A stretch of DNA of 64,000 nucleotides. Origin: Amoebophrya sp. A120. Taxonomy: Eukaryota; Sar; Dinophyceae; Syndiniales; Amoebophryaceae. The DNA lies in assembly GCA_905178155.1 (NCBI GenBank), contig CAJINV010000008.1, positions 1,922,001-1,986,000 on the forward strand, read 5' to 3'. Both the position numbers and the translations under genes were made by a program. Positions 55,156 to 64,000 of this stretch are shown piece by piece (the first letter of the stretch is position 1; every line of letters begins with the position of its first letter). The notes beneath the pieces were generated by a model that saw only the letters and a list, made by a program, of their open reading frames with translations, had not been told where the DNA came from and did not search any database.

Positions 55156-57791
55156 TCAGATATAGTCCCAGGTCTTGTCCCTCTGCTCCCCCTTTTCTTC
55201 CGCGGTCTGCAGCTCGACCTCATACACGACCTGCTTCTTCCCCGCGGCGCGCTGCTCGGCGGCCGCCTTCATGCGCTGCCAGTTCAGCTTCTCCTGCCCC
55301 CGCTCACGGATGTCCTCCAGGTAGTACCGCCACTCGACCTGGTCGTAGAACCGCGTGTTCTGCCGGTCAATCTCCTCGTAGATCTTGATCATGTAGAAAC
55401 TCTTCTTCGCCAAAAAGTCCGCCCGGTTCAGGGTCTGGCAGATGGTGCTGATCTGCTGGATCTGGTGCCGGAACTTGATCTGGTGGTACCGCTCGCACCA
55501 CCGCCGCATGTCGATCTCCTCCCGCAGCAGCGCGCGAAACTTCTTCTTGGGAATCACGAACGCCGTGGCGCCGGCGCCGCGCGCGACCATGTACAGCTTC
55601 GTGAACTTCGTATGGATTGTAAAAGTGTCTGGGTCTGGAAGGTTGGAACTTGTAATGCTAGCTTTCCATACCTAGAAAATCTGTATTGCATAACCAACAA
55701 AAGTCGCAGCCTCTTTTGTCATGCAAAAACGCAGTTTCTCATGCGGATTGCCTATGAGAAAGCGTTTTGGGAAATTGTCATGCCGGACTGCATTCGGAAG
55801 TGTTTCCATCATGCACATTTTAGCATCACAAGTTTCCAGCCCCAGACATTTTTACATTTGATACTTCGCGTCCTTTACCCAGTCCCGGACGCCGTGCGCG
55901 TTCGGTCCCCCGTTCAGCACCTCGCCCATGCCGAAGACGAGACCTGCGTAGAGATGGGGAAAAAAAACAAATCTTTATAAACTGAAATGATGAATTCGTC
56001 CATGCAAAATACGTACACATGTAAGGTGGATAGCAATGCAGACCTGCGCATCAACATCCCATTTGCTTCGAACGTGTCGTCGCCGACACCGTGCGACAAC
56101 AAAAATACTCTTCGAAACAGAAAATGCATCGCGCATCGTCCTCGGGCGGAATACCGAGCACTGATACTACAGTTACAATTACAAAAAGAAAAACTTTAGT
56201 CTACAACTCGAAATAAACAGGTCAGACATTTTTTACTATTGCATTTATTTTCACTTCGCACCACTTGATGCGTCAACAAAACAATCATGAATGTGCATGA
56301 TACCTGGTTTGTCGAATTTGAGTATGGGCACTTTTGTGAAGGTCTTGCGCGTTTTCTCCCCCTCGTTCAGGACCGCGTTGCCGCTGCTGTCGTACATGAG
56401 TTGCGCTTGCGTTTCCGCCATGTTGAGCTCGACGTCGGCCAGAATTTCAAAATTCCCCTTCCGCGTGATGATCAAGTGCTCGGCTAAGTTGGTTCCCGGA
56501 CACAGCTCGCGGTCCACCTGGATGTTCCGCGTCTCCATGCACGCCGCAATCTTTCGCTTGAACGGCGGGATGTACTCGGAGAAAGGAATGCAGTGGTGCA
56601 CGCACGCGTAGGCCTGGGCCTGCGAAATGGCCTCCTGGTTTGACACCATCGCGGAAAACGTGTGGCGGGACAGCAGCCCGCACAGACACGCGGTCTTCGC
56701 CCGCACCGTTGCCGCCCGCGGCGTGTCGTTGATCAGAGCCAGCTCCCCGAAACTCTGACCCGGCCCCAGGGACGCGATGGGGCGGGCACCTTCCTGCAAC
56801 AAAATATCCACCTCGCCGAGGAACACACAGTAGAAGTGGTGGCCTGGAGTGATCGTTGATGATGATAGTAGAAATCGTCCTAAGGTGCACGAATGTTGAA
56901 CTTCTTATATATCATCTTCAGGCGACACTGGGCTCCTTCTCCTTGCTCGTAATATTTTCAATGAAGAAGTAAAGCTGCAACCACCTACCAGGTCAGAAAG
57001 TTCTTCGTGACCTCACTACACATGACCTTGTTCGAACAAATAAGTCGGGCTGACCTTAAGGTGAAATGGACGAGGAGTAAGTGCGCAGTAGCCAGAGGGC
57101 TTCTGGAAAAATCGAATGAATCATACCTGTGGTTCCTTTTCTGAATATGGTTTCTCCCGCTGTGAACTTCCTGACTTCCATTAGGCTCGCGGTTTTTACC
57201 AACTGCTTCACTGTCATGCGCTCGAAGAACTTGAAGTCCATTGCAATGATCAGTTCCGCTATGACGTGGTGAATCTTTTCCATCTCCCGGTTGGTTGCCT
57301 CACACTCCCGCATATGCACTGCAAACATGTTCGGGTCCGGAAGATTGTCATGCTCGGCTAACTCTAGAGAAAGTGAAAGAACATCAGATTTTCAAATATG
57401 CTGTAGCACAGCGCCATAGGTATATGATCGTCATGCTGCAAAACTACAGTCTATCACGTGCTTTACGTATAAATGTTGTAGTCACGTAAAAACTTGTTAT
57501 GCGTGGCCCCGGAGTAGACTGCTTGCCATTGCAATGATCCATTCATCTTCGTTCTCCATGTCTGTTAGCATCACAACACTTACACTCCCGAACGCGAGAT
57601 ATTATTTGCTGATCATACCGCACGTTCCTCCTTTGGGCGGCGGTCTGGATTTTTTTCATGCTCGCGTACTGGTTCATGATCCCAGCGACCTTGCTCATAG
57701 ACACCACCGGTCGCCCCTCCGCAATGGCTTTCTTCGCTCTCGCCAACTCGCCCCGCGTGTCCGGCGGCGCTGTGGCTGGACGGGTAGCCAT
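55156..57791 (-). CDS. Protein with two cyclic-nucleotide-binding domains
   Basis: Exons 57791-57584, 57318-57127, 56843-56262, 55943-55864 and 55605-55156 join to 504 codons. After a short basic N-terminus the first CNB domain runs from about residue 90: MEVRKFTAGETIFRKGTTG, then GQSFGELALINDTPRAATV, a full phosphate-binding cassette with the Glu and Arg that contact cyclic nucleotide. The second domain is degenerate: LVFGMGEVLNGG and VARGAGATAFVIPKKKF, lacking the P-R-A-A core. The C-terminus is helical and charged (YHQIKFRHQIQQIS..QEKLNWQRMKAAAEQ). The layout resembles CNBD2-like or regulatory-subunit-like proteins; no kinase domain is present. cAMP or cGMP sensing in the cytosol or flagellum is inferred. 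Introns include three GT-AG types, one of them an altered introner, and family A introner 55611-55863. Confidence 0.75.
55611..55863 (-). mobile_element. Introner element, 253 bp, target repeat CTTCG
   Basis: Family A. Ends TATGGATTGTAAAAGTGTCT and, inverted, TATCAAATGTAAAAATGTCT, continuing GGG-CTGGAA. CTTCG flanks at 55606-55610 and 55864-55868. Removal joins V-K-D-A-K-F-T-K-L inside the second CNB domain. Confidence 0.93.
57319..57583 (-). mobile_element. Altered introner now bounded by GT-AG
   Basis: The left end TATGCACTGCAAACATGTTC and GGGTCCGGAAGATTGTCATGC match family A, but the right end lacks the matching terminus and stops after AGCATCACAACACTTAC. A 9-bp direct repeat, ACACTCCCG, lies at both borders. 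On the coding strand the intron can use GTAAGTG and TTTGCAG and keep the frame (R-E-L-H-M-R-E-C-E). Removal by the direct repeat also keeps the frame, so the actual junction is open. Confidence 0.6.
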
Positions 57792-59526
57792 GGCGTGATG
57801 GTGTGGGGGGTCGTTCCGACGCGGGTACCTACTTCTTACTCTACGTATCGGACCTCGGGTATGGTATTGGCGCAGCAGTGATCTGTTGGGATTAATACTT
57901 AACAAGAGCAGAAAAACGGAGAAGGACTCACAAAGCCGAAAAAAAAACAGGGGGATTGAGTCAGGGGGTGCGTGAGAGGGGATGGGGAAAAAAACAGTGG
58001 CTATGTGGGACTACGGTAAACAACCTTCTGAATTCATCTACTATCAACCTCCTCGTTGCTGAAAAGGCAACAAAAAGGAAACAAACGACTGCATGCACAA
58101 ACGGCAGCTTAGGTGCGTCGAAAAAGCATCGGTAGATAGGAATCTGCCAGACAGTAGGACCGATGGTAGAGCCTCTGTGCGGGAAAATGTACACCGTGAT
58201 GATACTGTGGGTAGCTGTGACGTTTGGAAAAATGAAAAACGATGTTCACGATTCTTGCAAACACGACCTACGAGAGACGCCTGACGATATTTCGGAAATT
58301 ACCTGGATAATATGATCCACGTTCATTGGAAAAAAGAGCAGGAAAAAATTGAACGATGGCTTTGCACGAATCACGAGAAGGAGAAATATCAATACGGAAA
58401 AAATTGAAATCGCCTGGACTTCGAGTACCGATAATTTTTGCGGCGCACGATTCCACAATACATCACGACAGTGCGGTCTGCTTCTTCAGTATTGTAGAGC
58501 TTCTGTATACTATGAAGTTCTTGTAATCTTTCAGTTACAACGCTCTTGGTAAAAAGTGCCACGCTTGAATTGACCAGCTGTGGTGCTAGATGTATCTGGA
58601 GCAAGCTTGCGAACACGAGAAAACCTCACAAAGTTGTGGCGGAACATAGGAGTAAGAGCTCTTTTAATTCTGACACGCGCGCAATTTTTACGCGAACCTC
58701 ATTATGTTCGAGCTTTTCAGAAGATAAAAGTGATTCTTCGCGTCCTTCTAAGCATCTTCCCACGAATGCAAACAAATCCCGTAATGTGTACCAGAAACAG
58801 CGCAATCTGAGTTTTCGGTTATTTCCCCGAACATTCCTTCTACTTGGTCGGATGGAAATATCACGAGTTTTTGTTCTCTTCTCAATTCTGACTCGAACGC
58901 ACGTTTCCGCCACCACCGTTTACAGCAGTCGCACTGGCGTCGTTCTGCGCCGCGTACGAGGAAGTTTCGCCGGCACTCGTCCCCGTGGTCGTAGTTGACA
59001 GCAGAGGCAAAATCCAGCTGCCGTACACGTTGCGCACGAACTTTTTCCGCCGGAAGCACGCCATCAGAGTGAGCAACACCACGACTAGCATCAAAGAAGA
59101 GACGGACAAAAAGGGAAACAGACTCGTCCGGTCCATGCAGTGCACCGAGATCGCGCTCGACTCCGTGCAAGCAGCGAAGTACTGGACACACAAGAATCAC
59201 TTGGAAAAGAGTTTGTTCCTACTGCTGGACGTACTACCACAGAAAAGAGCACTTAACGAAGCAGCTCGACCAGAGACACGCATGGGTGCATGATGATATT
59301 GATGTTTTATTTCATCATAGGGCAGGACATCAGCAATTCGTGCAGCGGGGTGGGCAAAGAAATCCAGGTCGCCGTACGGGTCATTTTAGCCCTTATTTGC
59401 TGGCTTTTTGGGTGCAAGTGACTCTGGTTATGCTAAATCTGATAATTGCGCGCTTCGTATAAATACAAATTCGACCCGTCACAACAGGTACGCTTTTCGA
59501 CGCTGGCGCCAGCGGAACTACTCTTT
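57792..59526. other. Mostly intergenic stretch with one possible exon
   Basis: About 1.7 kb between the Ser-rich gene and the CNB gene. Apart from the possible exon at 58882-59190 I see only short frames without motifs. A-rich runs lie near 57935 and 57990. Confidence 0.4.
58882..59190 (-). CDS. Possible exon of a single-pass membrane protein
   Basis: An open frame of about 100 codons ends at a stop at 58882. It encodes CVQYFAACTESS, then a helix FPFLSVSSLMLVVVLLTLMAC followed by FRRKK, as at the cytosolic face of a membrane anchor, and then a Thr/Ser/Ala-rich tail with NGGGGN. No ATG opens it; the sequence before it could be a splice acceptor (GTCCAG), so the 5' part would lie upstream. Family not recognised, and it may be chance coding. 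Confidence 0.35.
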   Translation of the reverse strand, partial: CVQYFAACTESSAISVHCMDRTSLFPFLSVSSLMLVVVLLTLMACFRRKKFVRNVYGSWILPLLSTTTTGTSAGETSSYAAQNDASATAVNGGGGNVRSSQN

Positions 59527-60421
59527 TCATCTTGATAGCAACGACGGTTCGCACAGCGAGCAGCCTTTCTTACTGGGTATCAAGATGGATTTCGGTTTCT
59601 TCTTCTTTCGTTTTGTCGAGCTTGCACTAGAAGTGTCCTTACTGGAGGTGGTGAGGCGTTTTGTGATTTCTCGCCGATAAACAGTTTCGCCGTGTATTTT
59701 TCCGCCCCATCTGAGTGACGCTGTTTCCTTAGTCTTTCTCACGCTTGTCTTGTGTGTAGCGGCGGACTTCGCTGTGGTCGCTGCCGGAGCGGCGGAACTG
59801 CTACTGCTGCTGGTACTGCTCTGCCCGCCGACAGCAGTCGCTGCGGAAGTAGAAGATACCGACGCAGGCACCTCATTGGTTGCAGTGGCGATGGAGTTTT
59901 TCGCCTCGCCCCTGGTTGCACTGGAGGATGATCCACTAGATGAAGATCCAGAAGGAACTAATGACGGACTGCTTCCTCCACCAGGCGTACCCGGCTCCGT
60001 CGCTTCGGCAGTGACATCCGTGACCTCCTCGCCGCTCGCGTAAAACTCCTCGTCTAGTTCGTCTTGTATCGCGAGGAAAAACGTCCCCACCACAAACTAG
60101 TTGTGCAGCGTATTCCCATGAATAGCCCAGCATCTCTCACGCGGGTCCGCCGAGGAGGCGGTTTCTACTGTTTGGAAGTCGGTCGCGCGCTAATCAGGAT
60201 GCGCGAATGGCTTTGTCATGCGTCTGGAGGACTACCTAAGCACGACTATACTGCGTAAGTAACCAAACTTGTCATGCGTGAGTCCCAAACGTTCTGGAAA
60301 TGTCTTGCAGGAATTCCCATGTTGACTAGCGGGTGGGGACGTTTTCACGCAGCATAGCCTGCACCGCGTCGTCGGCGTCGGAGCAGAGGCAGTTGCAGAT
60401 GTTACCCACGTCAATTGCCAT
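59527..60421 (-). CDS. Small Ser/Thr/Ala-rich hypothetical protein
   Basis: Two exons, 60421-60357 and 60061-59527, join across introner 60067-60356 to 200 codons. The N-terminus, MAIDVGNICNCLCSDADDAV, has three cysteines and is conserved-looking. An acidic part (DELDEEFYASGEEVTD) follows, then a long Ser/Ala/Thr tract and a basic end (KRKKKKPKSILIPSKKG). No catalytic motif or membrane helix. I do not recognise it. The Cys cluster could be lipidated and the basic tail could bind nucleic acid or membrane, but neither is shown. Confidence 0.5.
60067..60356 (-). mobile_element. Introner element, 290 bp, degraded target repeat
   Basis: Ends TATCGCGAGGAAAAACGTCC and, inverted, TATGCTGCGTGAAAACGTCC, both followed by CCACC. 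Flanks TCTTG and GCCTG match at three of five positions. It is related to the element at 60978-61257. Removal joins D-A-V-Q-A-E-L-D-E in frame. Confidence 0.8.
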
Positions 60422-60667
60422 TCTCTTTTCGCACTAAATTGGTCGATGCACAAATTCTGTTTGTGCTTCCCTCTACAATCACGTACAGCTGAGGCAATCG
60501 ACGTGCTGATACCAAGGACCGCTAGCTTATGGCAAAAGCTGAAGAATTTCGGTGATATTTTAAAGAATCATCTCCACCGATGATATTGAATCGCCCAGAA
60601 GTTGCTTGTCAAAAGTCCTACACGAACTAGGATGGAAGAACACCTCTCGAGCTGCTACAGCACTTCA

Positions 60668-63275
60668 CTAAACTGGTTTCATCCCGAAAGGCACCGCAGA
60701 GGGGAGCAGCAGCAGCGAACAACGCACCTGCGCCTGCTCCGCGGGCAGACCGAAAGAACATGATGCGGTGTCCTGCTCTTGCAAAGAATTTTTACCCCCA
60801 GCAGTTGCTGCACTGGTGTCTGCACGCGGTGGTACAACTCCACCTCCTGTTGAAGCTCTTTTCTTTTTCACGGCAATGGGCGATATTCCGATGCCGCCAA
60901 CTGTGGGTGTTTTTACCGTGTTTGCGATCACTGAGCTGTTGTTCACATTGACGGCTGCGTCAACGCCATCGGGTGTGTATCCTGAGCAAAAACGTACCCA
61001 CACCAGAGTTGTAATGCAGATTTGCAAAGACAGGAAGACTTGTAATGCGTATCCCCATGAGAGCCATTTCCAATCGTGTTTTGGAATTTGTGATGCTGTG
61101 AACAGGATGAGCAGATGAATCTGTGACGCGGCTGCACTTGCTAACCTGCACTACACTGCAGAGCGCAACTTGTCATGCGTGACTCACAAAACTCCTAGGT
61201 TTGTGTTGCAAAGTCCCCATCTCAACTCTGGGGTGGGTACGTTTTTACTCAGGATAGTGTGGTGTTTGTGTTTTGTCCCCTTCCGCTGCTTCGCCAAGAT
61301 AGGTTTTTCCCCGCTAGTACCTCCGGAGTCGCTGCGGCATTCGTAGCATTCACGTTACTATTTGCAGCTAGGGTCGACGTCACATCCGCTGCTCCACCAC
61401 TCTGCCGACTGACAACGCTGACTCCGCCGCCAACTCGCGGCACGGAACTCCCCGCCTGCTCGCGGCGCGCGTGCAACACGGTCTTGATAAACTTGGAAAC
61501 GTGGTGCAAACACACGTGCTCCGGCATGTCATTGTGCCCGTGGTTGGGAATCCAAAGTGGCGGAAACTTCACCACGCTGGCCGCCTGGTTCTGCTGGCAC
61601 TCTTATCAAAGGCAACCACGTCTGGGGCTGGACATTGGTGATGCTCGAGTCTGTATGATCATCAAGACACTGACTTCCTACTGCAGCCACGCATGAAAAA
61701 ATTTTGGACGGATGCAGCCTCACACGCAGCGCGCATGACAAACCGCATTTTCATCGCATCGTGGCAAACGTAAAATTCACTTGCACGCTTTGTGTGTTCT
61801 TTTTCACCGATACACAACTACTTAACGGCTCATCCCGACCGAGACGCATTTGCGTTGCATAACTCCCGCACGCGCTTGTAGAGGTTCCGTCCGTTCGTGA
61901 TCGGAACAACTTCGTCTGCTTCGCCGTGCATGATACAAACCGGCGCCTGCGATTGCGGTCGTATGGCTTTAATCGTCGCACAGATAAGAGCAGGACTTCG
62001 CTTCGCGCTCTGTCGCAAAAACACAGCTGTTTCTTGTGCAGTCAACCTCTTCAACTCGAAGAACCCTAAAATCATCGTCATCAACATCATCTTAGTTGCT
62101 AGCATAGGCATAGGGGGGCTGCTCCTAGGGCTTTTGGAAACAATCAATTACTGTCTCACTCGATACCCTCACTCGTTCGATCTTCTCGATGTTCTTGAAA
62201 ATGTCCAGCCCACTGCCCACTGTCGCCACTACCGAGCCGAACACCGCCCGCGCCCCCGATTCGATCGGGCTCTGCAGAACCAAGCCTGCGCAACTGGGCA
62301 ACCTGCTCGCCAGGTCCGTGCTGGGCCCGGAGCCGATGGAGCGCCCGAACACGAAGATGCTCGACGGCTGAAACTATCAAATGCAAAAATGTCTGGGTCT
62401 GGAAGAATGCAACTTGTGATGCTGAATTTGGATTCCAGAAAAATCTGTATTGCATGAGCAGCAAAGGGAATGCAATTTTTGCTACGTGGAGAGGGCATCT
62501 GTCATGCGGAATAGGCATCGCGAAGCCCTCAAAAAATCTGTGATGGTAGGGCATGCATCACAGACATCACGGCCAATGCAAAACATGCGTGACAAGTCTC
62601 GCAATCTTCCAGACCCAGACATTTTTGCAATTCATAGAAACTGCAGCTTCTCAGTCAGGTACTTGTACGCGGCGTTTACCGATCGATAGCACCCCTGTTC
62701 GGTCGGCTCCCCGTCTGACAGCGAGTACCTTATCGATTCGTTTTCTTCCTTTCTGATTCTTCGATCGATCATCGGGAAAAAAGATCCGAACGTCTCCTGT
62801 GGGGAAGATGAACATAGTCGTACTGAGACGGCACAAGGCTGAGCGGAAGCCTCAAGCAAAGAAAAATATGAACTCGTATGCTGTTGCCGGACTTGCCATC
62901 TCATCGATTTTTGGCTAAGATGTTGAGCAAACACAACAACACGACTGCTCACAGGCGGTGGAACAACTATGCTCACACTTTGTACCCCTCATATTCGTAG
63001 GCAAAGACGGAACATTCGGTAATCTTCGTGAGCTCCTCCAGGTAGGGTATAGCCAGCCCCACGTCCTCGGCATTGCCGTGTGAGTAGAGGATCACAAAGT
63101 GCTCGCCGTCGTGCGCCCGGCGGGACCGCTCCTCGTTGTTCAGATACACCGCGAGGATGCGGTAATTTTTACTCGTTTTAAAGTACACCACCTGATCGCC
63201 GCGCTCTTCGAGAAAGGGCTGCGAATACCGCGGGTCCGGCGCCGGAAACGCCAGTTGATTCACTACGTTCCCCAT
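60668..63275 (-). CDS. ABHD17-type alpha/beta hydrolase (depalmitoylase-like)
   Basis: Exons: 63275-62979, 62796-62637, 62369 to about 62173, about 61980-61862, 61598-61258 and 60972-60668. MGNVVNQLAFPAP opens the protein as in ABHD17. Then come VILYSHGNAEDVG (oxyanion segment), FAYEYEGY, FGRSIGSGPS (nucleophile elbow, Ser in G-R-S-I-G), APVCIMHGEADEVV (catalytic Asp strand) and PNHGHNDM (catalytic His). So the Ser-Asp-His triad is complete. ABHD17 enzymes remove palmitate from membrane proteins; the N-terminal Cys cluster that anchors animal homologues is absent here. The C-terminus has an extra Asn/Thr/Ala-rich tail of about 160 residues. Three introners cut the gene, at 62375-62636, 61604-61861 and 60978-61257. 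The intron around 61980-62172 could not be placed exactly; 62797-62978 is GT-AG. Confidence 0.82.
60978..61257 (-). mobile_element. Introner element, 280 bp, target repeat GTGTG
   Basis: Ends TATCCTGAGCAAAAACGTAC and, inverted, TATCCTGAGTAAAAACGTAC, both followed by CCAC-CCAGAGTTG. GTGTG flanks at 60973-60977 and 61258-61262. Removal joins N-T-N-T-T-P-D-G-V in frame. Confidence 0.93.
61604..61861 (-). mobile_element. Introner element, 258 bp, target repeat ACTCT/ACTCC
   Basis: Diverged family A. Ends TATCAAAGGCAACCACGTCT and, inverted, TATGCAACGCAAATGCGTCT. The flanks match at four of five positions (61599-61603 and 61862-61866). Removal joins R-V-R-E-C-Q-Q-N-Q and brings the hydrolase Asp and His segments to family spacing. 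Confidence 0.85.
62375..62636 (-). mobile_element. Introner element, 262 bp, target repeat GAAAC
   Basis: Family A, well preserved. Ends TATCAAATGCAAAAATGTCT and, inverted, TATGAATTGCAAAAATGTCT, then GGGTCTGGAAGA. GAAAC flanks at 62370-62374 and 62637-62641. Removal joins K-L-Q-F-Q-P-S-S-I-F-V-F-G just before the nucleophile elbow. Confidence 0.94.
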
Positions 63276-64000
63276 AATCGCTGCTCCCGCGGTGAGCCTG
63301 CTCAGGAAGCAACTACGAACGGGACACCAACCACCTCAAGCAGGCGTGGAGACCCACGTCTTTTTGCGATCGGTTTGCGGGATAGCGATCCTTGACTTGC
63401 GGCAGAAATAAAAGTTCCATCTTCAACATCTTGTTATTTTGAAATAGAGTACGAACAAAGCTAACGCGGAAAAAAAAGCGAATGGATGTGAGATCGACAG
63501 GAGGATTTACTTCCTTATTTTCCAATCCGGATACTCTTCTAGCCTAATTGACAAACAACGAAACTTCTGAAGCAAGTGGCAAATGGCTACAACGCGGCAA
63601 GGTCACTGCACGAGCCAGGAGAAATTTTCACGAAACAGGAGCGGGTGCAACGCGTACATGTCAGGAACAGCTTACATCTTGATCAGCGCGCTTCTGTCGG
63701 GTTGTCAACACAAGAAGGCTGACTGAAAAATTACTGCTTTGATTTTCGCATGTACATTTTGGACACAGATGGCCTTTGTTTCACAGCAAGGGGCGTTGCT
63801 TTGCAAAATCCGTTCCTCGGAATCGAGACCAGTACGAGTGTGCGATAAATCAGAACTCGCCACTGGTCTCGAACTCGGCAGGTACGTTACTATAAACTCA
63901 TCGACCGTGTTAAAGATGATGAATCGTCGAGTCGCAACTTGGTTGCCGATCAGTGCTCGTCTCGTCGTGAAAAGGTCTACGCAGGCTTTTTCTATGCCCC
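63276..64000. other. Upstream region of the hydrolase gene, no gene seen
   Basis: About 725 bp upstream of the ABHD17-like start. No frame with recognisable coding content. It is AT-richer than the gene and would contain its promoter; no TATA-type motif stands out. Confidence 0.45.

Overview
This window looks like nuclear DNA of an alveolate protist, most likely a dinoflagellate-lineage parasite of the Amoebophrya/Syndiniales type. That is inference from genome style, since no marker gene is present. All ten genes I can support lie on the minus strand, head to tail, as in dinoflagellate unidirectional clusters. The proteins are long and low-complexity, and the coding frames are cut by short palindromic inserts that must be spliced out but do not have GT-AG ends. 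Amoebophrya is known for such introner elements.

Layout, right to left in the direction of transcription: an ABHD17-type alpha/beta hydrolase (63275-60668); a small Ser/Thr-rich protein (60421-59527); a possible membrane-protein exon (about 59190-58882); a protein with two cyclic-nucleotide-binding domains (57791-55156); a giant gene of about 6,284 codons with Walker-type motifs resembling DUF3638/DUF3645 giants (53834-33209); a protein with repeated SFLQ-like motifs (32822-30374); a three-KH RNA-binding protein (28598-25130); a polytopic protein with a degenerate class III cyclase domain (22544-12478); a long disordered protein (about 12173-2615); and a partial family-25 glycosyltransferase running off the left edge (998-1).

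The main result is a set of 21 introner-like insertions in these genes. Most start TAT and end ATA (a few ends degraded), have terminal inverted repeats, and sit between 5-bp direct repeats (14 perfect, others degraded). Removing the element plus one copy of the repeat restores the reading frame at nearly every site. Joining all exons gives whole numbers of codons for the giant gene (6,285), cyclase-like gene (2,597), SFLQ gene (714), KH gene (607) and Ser-rich gene (200), and for the CNB gene (504), whose one diverged introner was read as an ordinary GT-AG intron. At the sites I checked register by register, no splice position inside the direct repeat gives GT-AG. Ordinary GT-AG introns coexist: the KH gene has six of them and one introner.

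Two loci stand out. The cyclase-like gene carries five introners, including two around a 22-nt exon and one of 1,125 bp. The disordered-protein gene has a four-copy 43-bp repeat (6102-9783) in which two copies preserve the empty target site of the introner found beside a third copy. Intergenic stretches show no RNA genes that I can recognise.
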